From: Burkholderiales bacterium LSUCC0115
Lineage (GTDB): Bacteria > Pseudomonadota > Gammaproteobacteria > Burkholderiales > Burkholderiaceae_A
Assembly (NCBI GenBank): GCA_009646425.1
Contig: WJBW01000001.1
Span: 144,547-208,546 of the forward strand
Reading direction: 5' to 3'
DNA: 64,000 nt
Below are positions 54,198 through 63,771 of the stretch, one piece after another (positions within the stretch are counted from its first letter, which is position 1; every line of letters begins with the position of its first letter). A program made the position numbers and the translations under genes. The notes under the pieces were generated by a model. It saw nothing but the letters and a program-made list of their open reading frames with translations. It did no database searches and was not told the DNA's origin.

Positions 54198-55250
54198 CTA
54201 GCCTGCGACGAGGGCTGCGCGAATTCGCTCGTTCAGACCGTGACTCGCTGCCTCGGCGGCCCGCTCAATGGCATGCCGAAAGGCATAGGCATCTGCGGAG
54301 CCGTGGCTCTTGAAGACAATGCCGCGAAGACCCAACAAGGCCGCGCCGTTGTAGCGACGGTGATCTGCACGACGGGCAAAACGACGCAAGATGGGCTTGG
54401 CCACCATGGCCGCCAGCATGGTCAACCCATTGCGCTTGAACTCGTCTTTGAGAAAACCACCCATCATCTGGGCCAGGCCCTCAGAGGTTTTCAGGGCCAC
54501 GTTGCCAACGAATCCATCGCAGACGATGACCTCTGCGGTGCCTTTGAAAATATCGTTGCCTTCGACGTTGCCCAGAAAGTTAAGGCTACTGGCGCGAAGC
54601 AGCTCACCAGCCTGCTTGACCACCTCGTTGCCTTTGATGACCTCTTCACCCACGTTGAGCAGACCGATGCTGGGACGTGGAGGCCCATCCAGGGCAGCAA
54701 CCAGTGCAGAGCCCATCATGGCGAATTGCAGCAGATGGTCTGCCGAGCAGTCGACGTTCGCACCAAGGTCCAACATCAGGGTGGATCCGCCCGTGCGATT
54801 GGGCAAGGATGTGGCAATAGCTGGGCGATCGATGCCATCGATCATTTTCAGGACGAATCGCGAGATGGCCATCAGAGCGCCGGTGTTACCAGCACTGACC
54901 GCCGCCTGGGCTTGTCCGTCGGCCACGGCGCCAATGGCCAGACGCATGGAGGATTGCCGTTTGTTCTTAAGGGCCACCGCTGGCGGATCATCCATGGCCA
55001 CAACCTCATCGGCCTGTAGCCAAGCCACCCGAGCCCGAAGGCCATCGGCCACAGCACCACTGCACTTGGCTGTCTGTAGCGCCTGCTCGAAGGCGGCTTG
55101 CATAGGCGTGACATGACCCACCAGCAGCACGGTGTGCCGCTCATGGCGTTGCAGAAAATCGATTGCTGCGGGGATGGTGACCGACAACCCATGGTCACCG
55201 CCCATGGCATCTATGGCGACCCGGACGGCAGGACCGTGGGACAGAGACAT
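54198..55250 (-). CDS. plsX: Phosphate acyltransferase PlsX
   Basis: Counted from the ATG at 55250 the protein has 350 residues. [11 protein letters not shown] lies at the N-terminus, [12 protein letters not shown] near 108, and [15 protein letters not shown] near 230. It makes acyl-phosphate from acyl-ACP for phospholipid synthesis. A TTG at 55283 is in frame but has no better support. It follows rpmF by 60 bases. Confidence 0.94.
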   Translation of the reverse strand: MSLSHGPAVRVAIDAMGGDHGLSVTIPAAIDFLQRHERHTVLLVGHVTPMQAAFEQALQTAKCSGAVADGLRARVAWLQADEVVAMDDPPAVALKNKRQSSMRLAIGAVADGQAQAAVSAGNTGALMAISRFVLKMIDGIDRPAIATSLPNRTGGSTLMLDLGANVDCSADHLLQFAMMGSALVAALDGPPRPSIGLLNVGEEVIKGNEVVKQAGELLRASSLNFLGNVEGNDIFKGTAEVIVCDGFVGNVALKTSEGLAQMMGGFLKDEFKRNGLTMLAAMVAKPILRRFARRADHRRYNGAALLGLRGIVFKSHGSADAYAFRHAIERAAEAASHGLNERIRAALVAG

Positions 55251-55310
55251 CTCTAGAGAGACGTTTGCGTTGCCCAGGGCCAAACAGGCCCTGAGGGCAA
55301 GAGTCAGACT

Positions 55311-55496
55311 TTAGACGTCGCTACCCGGGGTCTTGACGACCTTCTTGCCCCGGTAATAGCCCGATGGGCTGATGTGGTGGCGACGATGTACTTCTCCGGT
55401 GGTGGGTTCAACCGCCGTGGGAGGATTGGTCAAAAAGTCGTGTGCGCGGTGCATGCCGCGCTTCGAGGGTGATTTCTTGTTCTGTTGAACAGCCAT
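55311..55496 (-). CDS. rpmF: 50S ribosomal protein L32
   Basis: The 61-residue protein starts [20 protein letters not shown] and has [15 protein letters not shown] near the end, the L32 pattern. No Cys are present, so it is the zinc-free form. It lies between yceD and plsX, the usual arrangement; the upstream spacer of 64 bases may hold a promoter. Confidence 0.97.
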   Translation of the reverse strand: MAVQQNKKSPSKRGMHRAHDFLTNPPTAVEPTTGEVHRRHHISPSGYYRGKKVVKTPGSDV

Positions 55497-55560
55497 GCTG
55501 ATCTCCGTCAGGCCTTCAAAAAGGCGAAAGTATAGCGCAAAACCCCGAAAAATCCGGGAT

Positions 55561-56064
55561 TTATTTCAGTTTCGCCAGAATGGCGAAAGGGTTGTCGGGC
55601 CGAGGCTGCTCCGGCAGGACGATCTGGCAATCCTGGTGCATGGGACGATCGGCAGCCAACAGCATGATCTCATCTTCTAACAGGTGGGCCACGCTCATCT
55701 GGTCCTCGGTCGCCAGGGTCTGGATCTCCTCATCATCCATCTGCAAGGACTCATCGGCCTGGCTGGCCTGATCGAAGAGCCGGTATCGACGCACCGTTGC
55801 CAAGGCCAGGTCCAAGGGCTGCAGACACCGCGCACAGGGCAGGCTGACCCGCGCCTGGGCGCTGACCACCAGCTGATCCTTCTGGTATTGCATCTGCCAG
55901 GCCAGGCCATCCGGCAGCTCAATGCGCTCCGGCGCTAGCCTTGGCAGGTCCTCGGTCAGCAGATGGCCCTCTTCCTGCAAGCCCCCCGGGAAACGGCTGG
56001 ACCAGAGGTGACGGTCAACCGGCCTGTGAGGATCGAAGAGGTCAAAATCATGGGTATCTGACAT
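55561..56064 (-). CDS. yceD: DUF177 (YceD) 23S rRNA accumulation protein
   Basis: The 167-residue acidic protein has [14 protein letters not shown] near residue 75, with the CxxC of DUF177. An acidic stretch, [10 protein letters not shown], and a conserved C-terminus, [18 protein letters not shown], follow. The family is linked to 23S rRNA accumulation and always lies before rpmF. It diverges from the maf gene with 41 bases between. Confidence 0.9.
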   Translation of the reverse strand: MSDTHDFDLFDPHRPVDRHLWSSRFPGGLQEEGHLLTEDLPRLAPERIELPDGLAWQMQYQKDQLVVSAQARVSLPCARCLQPLDLALATVRRYRLFDQASQADESLQMDDEEIQTLATEDQMSVAHLLEDEIMLLAADRPMHQDCQIVLPEQPRPDNPFAILAKLK

Positions 56065-56105
56065 GCCGCCATGATAGCGGTCAGCAGCGATGAGACAATT
56101 GGGTC

Positions 56106-56705
56106 ATGGTTCAGCTTGTTCTTGCCTCCACCAGCCCATACCGACGCCAACTCCTGGCCCGCCTGGGGCTGCCTTTTGAGCAGGCCAAGCCCAAGGTGGA
56201 CGAGACCCCATTGCCTGGAGAAGCCCCCCTCGCCTTAAGCCTTCGACTGGCTAAAGCCAAAGCGATGGCCTTGGCTGGGCAATATCCCCAGGCCTGGCTC
56301 ATCGGCAGCGACCAGGTCGCCGTCTGCAAGGGCCGGCTGATGGGCAAACCCGGTACACCCCAGGCCGCTCTGGCCCAGCTGCAATGGCAAAGGGGCAGCA
56401 TCACCACTTTTCACACCGCCGTCTGTCTGTTTCGGCCAGATACTGACGAGAGCCAGATTCAAATCGTGAGCACGGACGTGCATTGGCTGGCCGAGCCAGA
56501 CCTCAGTGACAGCCAGTTACAGCGCTACATCGACCTGGAGTCACCATTAGACTGCGCAGGCGCGGCCAAGTCCGAGGGACTCGGCACCGTCTTGATTCAG
56601 AAAATGGACACGCCAGACCCCACCGCCCTGATTGGCCTGCCAATGATCGCCCTCACCAAGATGTTGCGGGCTTGGGGGGTTGATCCTCTGACGGCCGGCG
56701 GCTAG
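56106..56705 (+). CDS. Maf-family nucleotide pyrophosphatase (YceF type)
   Basis: The 199-residue protein begins LASTSPYRRQLLARLGL, followed by KPKVDETPLPGE and SDQVAVCKGRLMGKPG. This is the Maf fold of the YceF (7-methyl-GTP pyrophosphatase) subgroup, which is usually next to yceD-rpmF-plsX. It removes modified nucleotides from the pool. It is one of the few plus-strand genes in this block. The start ATG has no strong ribosome-binding site. Confidence 0.88.
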   Translation: MVQLVLASTSPYRRQLLARLGLPFEQAKPKVDETPLPGEAPLALSLRLAKAKAMALAGQYPQAWLIGSDQVAVCKGRLMGKPGTPQAALAQLQWQRGSITTFHTAVCLFRPDTDESQIQIVSTDVHWLAEPDLSDSQLQRYIDLESPLDCAGAAKSEGLGTVLIQKMDTPDPTALIGLPMIALTKMLRAWGVDPLTAGG

Positions 56706-56716
56706 CCACCAAGCGC

Positions 56717-57679
56717 TTAGTAGCCCAAATGTGGGCTGGCCCCACTGCTGCGCATCAGGCCAAACAAAGTCTGGGCCATCGATGCACCGAATCGCTGGGC
56801 CAGGCGCTCGGCCAAGGTGGGCGAGACACTGTAGTCCACCAAAGTCTCGGCCTTGATCTGGTCACGAGCAACCGACTGCACAGTGCCCAGTCCATCGGCC
56901 AACCCCAGTTGAATGCCTTTGGTGCCCGTGTAGACCATGCCGGAGAAGACCTCAGCCTTGTCGTCCGGCTGACCAGCCACCAGTTTGAGCCGATCGCCCC
57001 TGCCCTGCTTCACGGCCTCGATGAACTGAGCATGAACCTCTGCCATGAGGCTGCGCATGACCTGCTGATGCTCAGGCTTTTGGGGCAAAAAGGGATCCAG
57101 CATGGCCTTGTTTTGGCCGGCCGTGAGCAGGCGACGCTCAATGCCCAGTTTCTTCATGGCCTCGGTAAACCCAAAGCTGTCCATGCGCACACCAATCGAG
57201 CCGATCAGACTGGCCTGGTTCACATAAATCTGATCCGCGGCAGCGGCAATGTAATAGCCACCGGATGCGGCGACGTCCTCCACCACTGCCATGACCGGCT
57301 TGTCGGGGTAGGCTTTTTTCAGGCGGCGGATCTCGTCAAAAATCATGCCGGCCTGCACGGGGCTCCCGCCAGGCGAGTTGATTCGCAGCACTATGCCCTT
57401 GGCCTCCTTGGTCTCAAAGGCATCGGCCAGGGCCTCACTCACCATGAACCCATCTGACTCACCCTCGGCCTCGATCACACCGGAGATGTCGATGACCGCC
57501 GTGTGAGGTCCATTGATGACATCGGACCCCTGGAGGCCGGGGCCACGCGAGAAGACCATCCAAGTGATCCAGAGCAGGACCAACAGACTCAGCAGTCGGC
57601 GCACCATGGTCCACCGGCGAGCACGGCGCTGCTCGGTGACCTGGGCCATCAGGAGTTTTTCAATGAGTGGGTCGGTCAT
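56717..57679 (-). CDS. S49 family signal peptide peptidase (SppA-like)
   Basis: The 320-residue protein has a membrane helix near 28-45 (LLSLLVLLWITWMVF). The ClpP-like domain carries RINSPGGSPVQAG, VAASGGYYIAAAADQIY with the nucleophile Ser, and TAGQNKAMLDPF with the catalytic Lys. It is the short form of SppA, which degrades cleaved signal peptides in the membrane. It precedes nothing on its strand for 11 bases and converges on maf. Confidence 0.92.
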   Translation of the reverse strand: MTDPLIEKLLMAQVTEQRRARRWTMVRRLLSLLVLLWITWMVFSRGPGLQGSDVINGPHTAVIDISGVIEAEGESDGFMVSEALADAFETKEAKGIVLRINSPGGSPVQAGMIFDEIRRLKKAYPDKPVMAVVEDVAASGGYYIAAAADQIYVNQASLIGSIGVRMDSFGFTEAMKKLGIERRLLTAGQNKAMLDPFLPQKPEHQQVMRSLMAEVHAQFIEAVKQGRGDRLKLVAGQPDDKAEVFSGMVYTGTKGIQLGLADGLGTVQSVARDQIKAETLVDYSVSPTLAERLAQRFGASMAQTLFGLMRSSGASPHLGY

Positions 57680-57693
57680 GGTTCTTCCTTTGA

Positions 57694-58347
57694 TTACAAA
57701 ACGTGGTCATCGAGCCAGGCTCGCAGCGCTGGAACCGACGGCAGACAAGCCCTTGGACTGTATTGAAGCAGCAAATGTTCTGGGTGGGCACCATAACTCA
57801 CTGCCAACCCATGGGCCCCAGCCGCCCGAGCCATCTGCAGGTCATGCGTGGTGTCTCCAATCACCAAGGCCGACTCCGGATCGATGGCCAATTCCTCACA
57901 GATCTCCAAGACCATCTCAGGCCCTGGCTTGGGAACCGACTCATCGGCACATCGAGAGGTCACGAAATAGTGACGCGTCTGGGTGGCATCGAATGCACGC
58001 TCCAGGCCCACACGCGACTTGCCCGTGGCCACGGTCAAGGGCAAACCAGCCGAGCGCAAGGTCTCAAACACCTCGGTCATGCCCTCGAATGGTCGGAGAA
58101 ACTGGTCTCTTGACAGGTAGTGAATCCGAAACCTGGCGGTGAGCTCGGGTACGCGCTCGACCGGTAGGTCGGGGGCCACATGGCGCAGGGCATCGTGCAG
58201 CCCCAGCCCGATCACGTAAGCCGCCTGCTCTGGGCTGGGCACTGCAATCTCCAGATCCCGACAGGCCTGACGAATGGCCTCGGCAATCGTCTGGGTGGAG
58301 TCCACCACCGTGCCATCCCAGTCAAAAATAATCAGAGACGGCTTCAT
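57694..58347 (-). CDS. HAD-IA phosphatase (Gph-like)
   Basis: The 217-residue protein has IFDWDGTVVDSTQ (motif I), VATGKSRVG (II), KPGPEM (III) and VIGDTTHDLQMA (IV). The cap resembles Gph/YcjU proteins that act on phosphoglycolate or sugar phosphates. Its place after rluC (ATGA overlap) is common in betaproteobacteria. It is separate from cbbZ and is not tied to the Calvin cycle. Confidence 0.88.
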   Translation of the reverse strand: MKPSLIIFDWDGTVVDSTQTIAEAIRQACRDLEIAVPSPEQAAYVIGLGLHDALRHVAPDLPVERVPELTARFRIHYLSRDQFLRPFEGMTEVFETLRSAGLPLTVATGKSRVGLERAFDATQTRHYFVTSRCADESVPKPGPEMVLEICEELAIDPESALVIGDTTHDLQMARAAGAHGLAVSYGAHPEHLLLQYSPRACLPSVPALRAWLDDHVL

Positions 58348-59393
58348 GTGGAGGCCTTGGCCTTGCCGTTGGCGTTAACTGCGCCAACCTGGGTGAGACC
58401 CATTGCCTCAAAGTCCCGACGAAGCGCGCCTGTGGGCTCGGCTGCCAACTCCAGCCTCTGGCTGTCCCCTTCACCGGTTCCAATGGCCAGTCGCCAAGCA
58501 TGCAGGTACATGCGACTCAGGCCCTGTTGTCGAGCCAGGTCATTCATCTCATCGACGCCGTACTTGGGGTCGCCCAAGATCGGGTGCCCTGCCGACTGCA
58601 AATGAACTCGAATCTGGTGGGTCCTTCCCGTTAGTGGCTCACACTGGAGCAAGCTAATAGGGCCGATCCCCGGCAGCTCACCACGAGCCAAGAGCCTGAC
58701 CCGGGTCATTGAGGGCTGACCTTTGGGGTCCACCCGAACCCAGCGCTCGCCATTGGCCGAGAGGGTCTTGAGCAGGGGGGCCTTGATCAAACGGGTCGGA
58801 TCGGTGCCCATGGGCTTCCAGTCCCCCAACACCACGGCCAGGTAGCGCTTTCGCATCTGGCCGTCACGCAGCTGCTGATGCAGACCCAGAAGCGCCTTGC
58901 GGCTGGTGGCCAGCATCAACAGGCCCGAGGTGTCTCGATCCAGCCGGTGAACCAGCTCGAGCATCGGGTCTTGCCGTTGGGCCCGCAGGGCTTCGACCAC
59001 CCCGAGCCGAATCCCACTGCCGCCGTGGACGGCCACACCGGCAGGCTTGTCGACCACCAGCAGGCCATCGGCCTCGTAGACCACAGGCAGGCCGTCGGCC
59101 ATGCGTTGGGCCAAGACTCGCTGGGAGGGATCGGACAGACCACCCTCTGAGTCAGTCGTGGGAGTGGCCTGTCGGACAGGCGGCAGACGCAGACGCTGGC
59201 CCTCGGCCAATCGGGTCTCTGGTTTCACCCGGCCGCCATCCACCCGGACCTCGCCGTTGCGCAGCATGCTGTAGATGCGGGACTTGGGCACTCCCTTGAG
59301 CTGGCCGAGCAGAAAGTTATCCACACGCTGGCCGTCATGATCCGGGCCGATCTCGATGTGCTGGACCTGCAGGGGCTTATTGGGGAGGCTCAA
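58344..59393 (-). CDS. rluC: 23S rRNA pseudouridine synthase RluC
   Basis: The 349-residue protein starts with TTG 59393. An S4 domain lies at about 20-70 (VDNFLLGQLKGVPKSRIYSML). The synthase motif is HRLDRDTSGLLML with the catalytic Asp; QCEPLTGRTHQIRVHLQ is the second conserved region. It converts three uridines of 23S rRNA. A Thr/Asp-rich linker lies between the domains. It diverges from rne, whose leader begins nearby. Confidence 0.92.
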   Translation of the reverse strand: MSLPNKPLQVQHIEIGPDHDGQRVDNFLLGQLKGVPKSRIYSMLRNGEVRVDGGRVKPETRLAEGQRLRLPPVRQATPTTDSEGGLSDPSQRVLAQRMADGLPVVYEADGLLVVDKPAGVAVHGGSGIRLGVVEALRAQRQDPMLELVHRLDRDTSGLLMLATSRKALLGLHQQLRDGQMRKRYLAVVLGDWKPMGTDPTRLIKAPLLKTLSANGERWVRVDPKGQPSMTRVRLLARGELPGIGPISLLQCEPLTGRTHQIRVHLQSAGHPILGDPKYGVDEMNDLARQQGLSRMYLHAWRLAIGTGEGDSQRLELAAEPTGALRRDFEAMGLTQVGAVNANGKAKAST

Positions 59394-59914
59394 GACGGAT
59401 TCCTAAAAAAATCCGACGCTTAGCGCCGGTTTAAAAACGATTTTCCACACATCAGGAAAAACTGTGGGCTATACTGGTTGGGTTCGTAAAAGAACCTGAG
59501 GTCCCCCGACTTCCGGCCAACCTGCTGTCCAGTTCAGTCTGAGCGCCTTGTTGCCGATGTGTCGGATTCCCCAGATTGTATGTGACCACGGAGCGCCCCT
59601 TGGCGTGGCCTGGCAAAAGTGAGACTCAAAGCAGAATTTATGAATCGCGTGGATGTTCCCGTGAAGAATCCCTCCAGCGGCCCCCAAACCGGCCGCTGCG
59701 TGTCGTTGTTCACCATTCCCTCTTTCATACCCAGCGCCAGCCCCGACCCTAGCGGTCTGCGGCCGGATGTCGCTCGCCTCTCACTCAAGCCACTCCACTC
59801 CCAGACGCTCCCCGGCTGCTGTTAGTCCGCTAACGCAGCGCCGACAGAACTTGGGTCTCCTGCAGCGCCTCATGCGCGCAGCCCCAACGCCTGTCATTTT
59901 TGGAGAAGTCTGAA
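59394..59914 (+). promoter_or_regulatory. Structured leader and promoter region of rne (no gene)
   Basis: These about 520 bases between rluC and rne hold no convincing gene. TATACT at 59470-59475 is a possible -10 for rne; a matching -35 is unclear. Transcripts would then have a leader of about 430 bases. It includes GGTTC/GAACC (about 59480-59496) and a strong stem CAGCGGCC/GGCCGCTG at 59675-59698. E. coli rne has a long leader through which RNase E limits its own mRNA; this is likely the equivalent. Confidence 0.6.
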
Positions 59915-62614
59915 ATGAAACGTATGTTGTTTAACGCAACCCATGCAGAAGAACTGCGGGTTGCCATCGTCGACGGCCAACGCCTGGTCGACCTGGATAT
60001 CGAAACCGCTGGCCGAGAACAACGCAAGAGCAACATCTACAAGGGTGTCGTCACCCGAGTAGAACCCAGCCTAGAGGCCTGCTTCGTCAACTACGGGGAG
60101 GAGCGCCACGGCTTTCTGCCCTTCAAAGAGATCGCCCGAGAGTACTTCCGCCCCGGGGTCGATTCCCGCGCCTCCATCAAAGAGGCCATCGCCGAAGGCA
60201 CCGAACTGCTCGTGCAGGTCGAAAAGGAAGAGCGTGGCAACAAGGGTGCAGCCCTGACCACCTACGTGTCTCTGGCAGGCCGCTACCTGGTCCTCATGCC
60301 CAACAACCCCAAGGGTGGTGGTGTATCCCGCCGCATCGAGGGTGAAGACCGCCAAGAACTCAAAGAGGCCATGGACCAGCTGCAGATGCCATCCGGCATG
60401 AGCATCATTGCTCGCACCGCTGGCATCGGCCGCACCCCCGATGAGCTCCAGTGGGACCTCAACTACCTGCTGCAGCTCTGGAAGGCCATCGACGACGCCC
60501 GCAACCTGCAGTCCGGCGCCTACCTGATCTTCCAAGAGTCCAGCCTGGTCATTCGCGCCATTCGTGACTACTTCCACCCTGACATCGGTGAGATCCTCAT
60601 CGACACCGACGACATCTATGAACAGGCTCGCCAGTTCATGCTGCATGTCATGCCGGACATGGCTGGACGGGTCAAACGGTATCGCGACGATGTGCCCCTG
60701 TTCTCGCGCTTTCAGATCGAGCATCAGATCGAAACCGCCTACTCGCGCCAAGTGGCCCTGCCCTCCGGCGGTGCCCTGGTCATCGACCACACCGAGGCCC
60801 TGGTGGCGGTGGACGTGAACTCCGCCCGCGCCACCAAAGGCTCCGACATCGAAGAAACAGCCCTGCGCACCAACCTGGAGGCGGCCGACGAGGTCGGTCG
60901 CCAGCTGCGTCTGCGCGACCTGGGTGGTCTGATCGTCATTGACTTCATCGACATGGAGTCCGCCAAGGCTCAACGCGAAGTCGAGCAACGACTGCGCGAT
61001 GCCCTGCATCACGACCGGGCCCGTGTCCAGATGGGCAAGATCTCTCGCTTTGGGCTCATGGAGTTGTCCCGCCAGCGACTGAGGCCAGCCCTCAATGAGG
61101 GGTCTCACATGTCTTGCCCGCGCTGTAACGGCACCGGCGTGATTCGTGACACCGACTCCAGCGCCCTGCATATTCTGCGCATCCTGCAAGAAGAGGCCAT
61201 GAAAGAGGGCACAGCCGCCCTTCACGTTCAGGTCCCGGTCGAAGTAGCCAGCTTCCTGCTCAACGAGAAGCGCACCGACATTGCCAAGCTAGAGGCCAGA
61301 CTCAAGGTCACCATCGTGCTCATTCCCAACAAGCACCTGGAGACGCCCAACTACACACTGGAGCGACTGCGCCACGACGACCCACGTCTCGAGGAGGTCA
61401 AGGCCAGCTATGCCATGGCCGATGGCCCCGCAGCCGACTCGCCGTATCTCAAGCAAAAAGAAGAGGTCGCCGCCAAGCCCCGACAAGAGGCTGTGGTCAA
61501 GGGCATCACACCCTCAACCCCAGCGCCAGTGGCTGCACCAAGACCAGCCCGTGGGCAGGTCCAGGAGTCCAAGCCCTCTTTCCTGTCTCGCCTCTTCTCG
61601 CTCTTCATGGGCAGCCCCAAGCCAGAAGATAAGCCCACCAGCCCTTCCGGTGATCGAAACAACGGACGTCAGAATCGACGTGGCAGCGGCAATGCCGGCA
61701 GTGGCCGTGGTGGTGATCGCAACGAGGGCCGCCAAGGCCGGGAACGCGGTCAAGATCGCAACCAGGATCGCGACCGCAGCGAGTCAGACCAGAACCGCCA
61801 AGGCCGTGGCAAGCGCGGTCGTGGCAACGGACGCGGCGACAAGGCTGAGGGTCAGGAGATCCGTCAGGATGCAGCACAAGGCCAGGCCAACAACCCGCAG
61901 ACCGCTCAGGCTGGTCAGCGTGGTGGCCGTCGTGGTGCCAAACCCACCGACCCCTCTCTGACACCAGATGCCGACCAGAATCTGAATGCAGCAGTCAACG
62001 TCGAGGCCGCAGGCCCAGTCGACGGTCAGCCTGGGGGCGAGACCGCCGAGGGCGAAGGCAACGGCCGTCGTCGTCGCCGCCGTCGCGGCAGCCGCGGACG
62101 TGGTCAGGGCGAAGAGGGTCAACAGACCAACATGGATCTCGCAGCCGATGACTCAGCAGACGCAGCACCTGTGTTCTCCGCTGAGCCCATCGTGGTTCCT
62201 GCAGAAGCCATCGCTGTGACGCCCACCATGACGTCCACCATCGCGCCCGCCGTTGCACCAACCGATGCCCCCGTGGCCCCGGTGGTTGTGGCGTCCGAGC
62301 CAGTCGTGGTCGCGGCACCAACGCCAGTGGTCGTTGAACCCGTTGCGGCGCCTGCCCCCACGCCGGTGGCCAGCGCACCTGCGCCCACACCGGTGCCCGT
62401 CGCCGAGCCTGTCGATCCCGCCAAGCTCAACCAGGTCCTGGATGCGGCCGGTCTGCAATGGGTCCAGACGGACCCCACCAAGGCCCCCGTCGAGGCAGTC
62501 GCAGAACCTGCACCCCAGTTGGGTCGTAAGCCCAAGCGCAGCCAGCAAACCGCTGAAGCGGAGCCCCTGGTCATGGTGGAAACCCGCTCGTCGGAGCAGC
62601 CCCCAGCAAGTTAA
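59915..62614 (+). CDS. rne: Ribonuclease E
   Basis: The protein has 899 residues from the ATG at 59915. An S1 domain begins near residue 35 (KGVVTRVEPSLEACFVNYG). The catalytic core contains VALVAVDVNSARATKG-like VAVDVNSARATKG, DLGGLIVIDFIDM, and CPRCNGTG with the zinc-link Cys pair. The C-terminal part from about 530 is disordered, with Arg/Gly/Asp/Gln-rich RNA-binding stretches (GRRRRRRRGSRGRG) and Pro/Ala/Val repeats, where degradosome partners usually dock. It starts mRNA decay and processes rRNA and tRNA. The TTG at 59900 is less likely than the ATG. Confidence 0.95.
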   Translation: MKRMLFNATHAEELRVAIVDGQRLVDLDIETAGREQRKSNIYKGVVTRVEPSLEACFVNYGEERHGFLPFKEIAREYFRPGVDSRASIKEAIAEGTELLVQVEKEERGNKGAALTTYVSLAGRYLVLMPNNPKGGGVSRRIEGEDRQELKEAMDQLQMPSGMSIIARTAGIGRTPDELQWDLNYLLQLWKAIDDARNLQSGAYLIFQESSLVIRAIRDYFHPDIGEILIDTDDIYEQARQFMLHVMPDMAGRVKRYRDDVPLFSRFQIEHQIETAYSRQVALPSGGALVIDHTEALVAVDVNSARATKGSDIEETALRTNLEAADEVGRQLRLRDLGGLIVIDFIDMESAKAQREVEQRLRDALHHDRARVQMGKISRFGLMELSRQRLRPALNEGSHMSCPRCNGTGVIRDTDSSALHILRILQEEAMKEGTAALHVQVPVEVASFLLNEKRTDIAKLEARLKVTIVLIPNKHLETPNYTLERLRHDDPRLEEVKASYAMADGPAADSPYLKQKEEVAAKPRQEAVVKGITPSTPAPVAAPRPARGQVQESKPSFLSRLFSLFMGSPKPEDKPTSPSGDRNNGRQNRRGSGNAGSGRGGDRNEGRQGRERGQDRNQDRDRSESDQNRQGRGKRGRGNGRGDKAEGQEIRQDAAQGQANNPQTAQAGQRGGRRGAKPTDPSLTPDADQNLNAAVNVEAAGPVDGQPGGETAEGEGNGRRRRRRRGSRGRGQGEEGQQTNMDLAADDSADAAPVFSAEPIVVPAEAIAVTPTMTSTIAPAVAPTDAPVAPVVVASEPVVVAAPTPVVVEPVAAPAPTPVASAPAPTPVPVAEPVDPAKLNQVLDAAGLQWVQTDPTKAPVEAVAEPAPQLGRKPKRSQQTAEAEPLVMVETRSSEQPPAS

Positions 62615-62625
62615 CCTACGGGGTT

Positions 62626-63747
62626 ATGACGGAGCGACAACGCATCATTCCGATACAGCCGGGTAAAGAGAGCCCTCTTCGCCCGGCTGTTTTTGATTCC
62701 AAGGCTGCCATTCCAACTGGCCGGGCCACCGACGCCCGTGGCCGCGGCCTGCGCGACCTACGCATCTCCGTCATTGACCAATGCAACCTACGCTGTGGCT
62801 ATTGCATGCCGCGCGAGGTCTTCAACCGGGACTATGTCTTTCTCTCGAGACAAGAGCTCCTGAGTTTTGATGAAATCGATCGACTGGCTCGCAGCTTCGT
62901 CGCGCTTGGGGTTGAGAAAATACGAATCACGGGCGGCGAACCCCTCCTCAGAAAGCAGCTCGAGGACCTCATTCGACGCCTGGCCAGCCTGATCACCCTA
63001 GAAGGCAGACCACTGGAGCTGGCGCTGACCACCAACGGCCTGCTTCTCAAGGACAAGGCCGCTGCCCTGGCCAAGGCCGGCCTCCACCGAGTCACCGTCA
63101 GCCTGGATGCCCTAGACCCAGCCATCTTTCAGGCCATGGGAGACACACCCGAGGCCTCCCCCGAGCAGGTGCTCGAAGGCATTCGAGCAGCCCAGTCGGC
63201 AGGCCTGAAGGTCAAGGCCAACATGGTGGTCCAGCGCGGCGTGAATGACTCGCAGATCCTGCCCATGGCCAGGGCCTTCCGAGAACTCGGAGCGACCCTT
63301 CGGTTTATCGAATTCATGGACGTGGGCAGCTCCAACGGCTGGAACCCAGAACAAGTGGTGGCCTCGACCGAGATCCTGCACACGCTGTCATCCGAGTTCG
63401 ACCTGGAGCCCTATGGACGAGACATTCCCAGCGAGGTCTCCGAGCGCTGGCGCTACGCCGATGGTCGTGGCGAAGTGGGCTTTATTTCCTCAGTCTCCAA
63501 ACCATTCTGTGGCGAGTGTTCTCGGGCCCGCATATCGGCTGAAGGTGGCCTTTATACCTGTCTGTTCGCCAACACGGGGGTCGATCTTCGGGCCTTGGTC
63601 AGGGCTGAGCAAGACGATGAGCAGCTGCTTCGCGCCCTGTCCCAGGTCTGGCAGCACCGCAACGACCGCTACTCCGAATTGCGTGAGGAACTCATGAAAA
63701 AGGGGCCCGCAGGCCCCAAGGTCGAGATGAGTTATATCGGGGGCTAA
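62626..63747 (+). CDS. moaA: GTP 3',8-cyclase MoaA
   Basis: The 373-residue radical SAM protein has VIDQCNLRCGYCMP near residue 50, with the CxxxCxxC motif, GGEPLLRK, and at the C-terminal cluster CGECSRARIS and CLF. It ends in the conserved YIGG. It makes the first step of molybdopterin. The ATG at 62626 lies 11 bases after rne. The first 23 codons contain a terminator-like hairpin (62655-62694), so the true translation start is somewhat uncertain; no later ATG exists before the radical SAM motif. Confidence 0.93.
   Translation: MTERQRIIPIQPGKESPLRPAVFDSKAAIPTGRATDARGRGLRDLRISVIDQCNLRCGYCMPREVFNRDYVFLSRQELLSFDEIDRLARSFVALGVEKIRITGGEPLLRKQLEDLIRRLASLITLEGRPLELALTTNGLLLKDKAAALAKAGLHRVTVSLDALDPAIFQAMGDTPEASPEQVLEGIRAAQSAGLKVKANMVVQRGVNDSQILPMARAFRELGATLRFIEFMDVGSSNGWNPEQVVASTEILHTLSSEFDLEPYGRDIPSEVSERWRYADGRGEVGFISSVSKPFCGECSRARISAEGGLYTCLFANTGVDLRALVRAEQDDEQLLRALSQVWQHRNDRYSELREELMKKGPAGPKVEMSYIGG
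62655..62694 (+). terminator. Rho-independent terminator after rne, inside the moaA 5' end
   Basis: ACAGCCGGG and CCCGGCTGT form a perfect 9-base stem with an 18-base loop, followed by TTTTG. It is 41 bases after the rne stop and overlaps the N-terminal codons of moaA. If active, it stops most rne transcripts. Confidence 0.7.
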
Positions 63748-63754
63748 CCCCCGA
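63737..63754. terminator. Stem-loop at the moaA stop
   Basis: TCGGGGG and CCCCCGA pair around CTAA, so the moaA stop lies in the hairpin. No U tract follows on either strand. It lies between moaA and the convergent cytochrome gene, so it may serve both. Confidence 0.45.
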
Positions 63755-63771
63755 GCACTCGATCGATTGGC

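Noticed and set aside
59619-59825. 68-codon frame in the rne leader
   Set aside because: It starts at GTG with no clear ribosome-binding site, is Ser/Pro/Leu-rich and matches no family. The leader is better explained as structured RNA.
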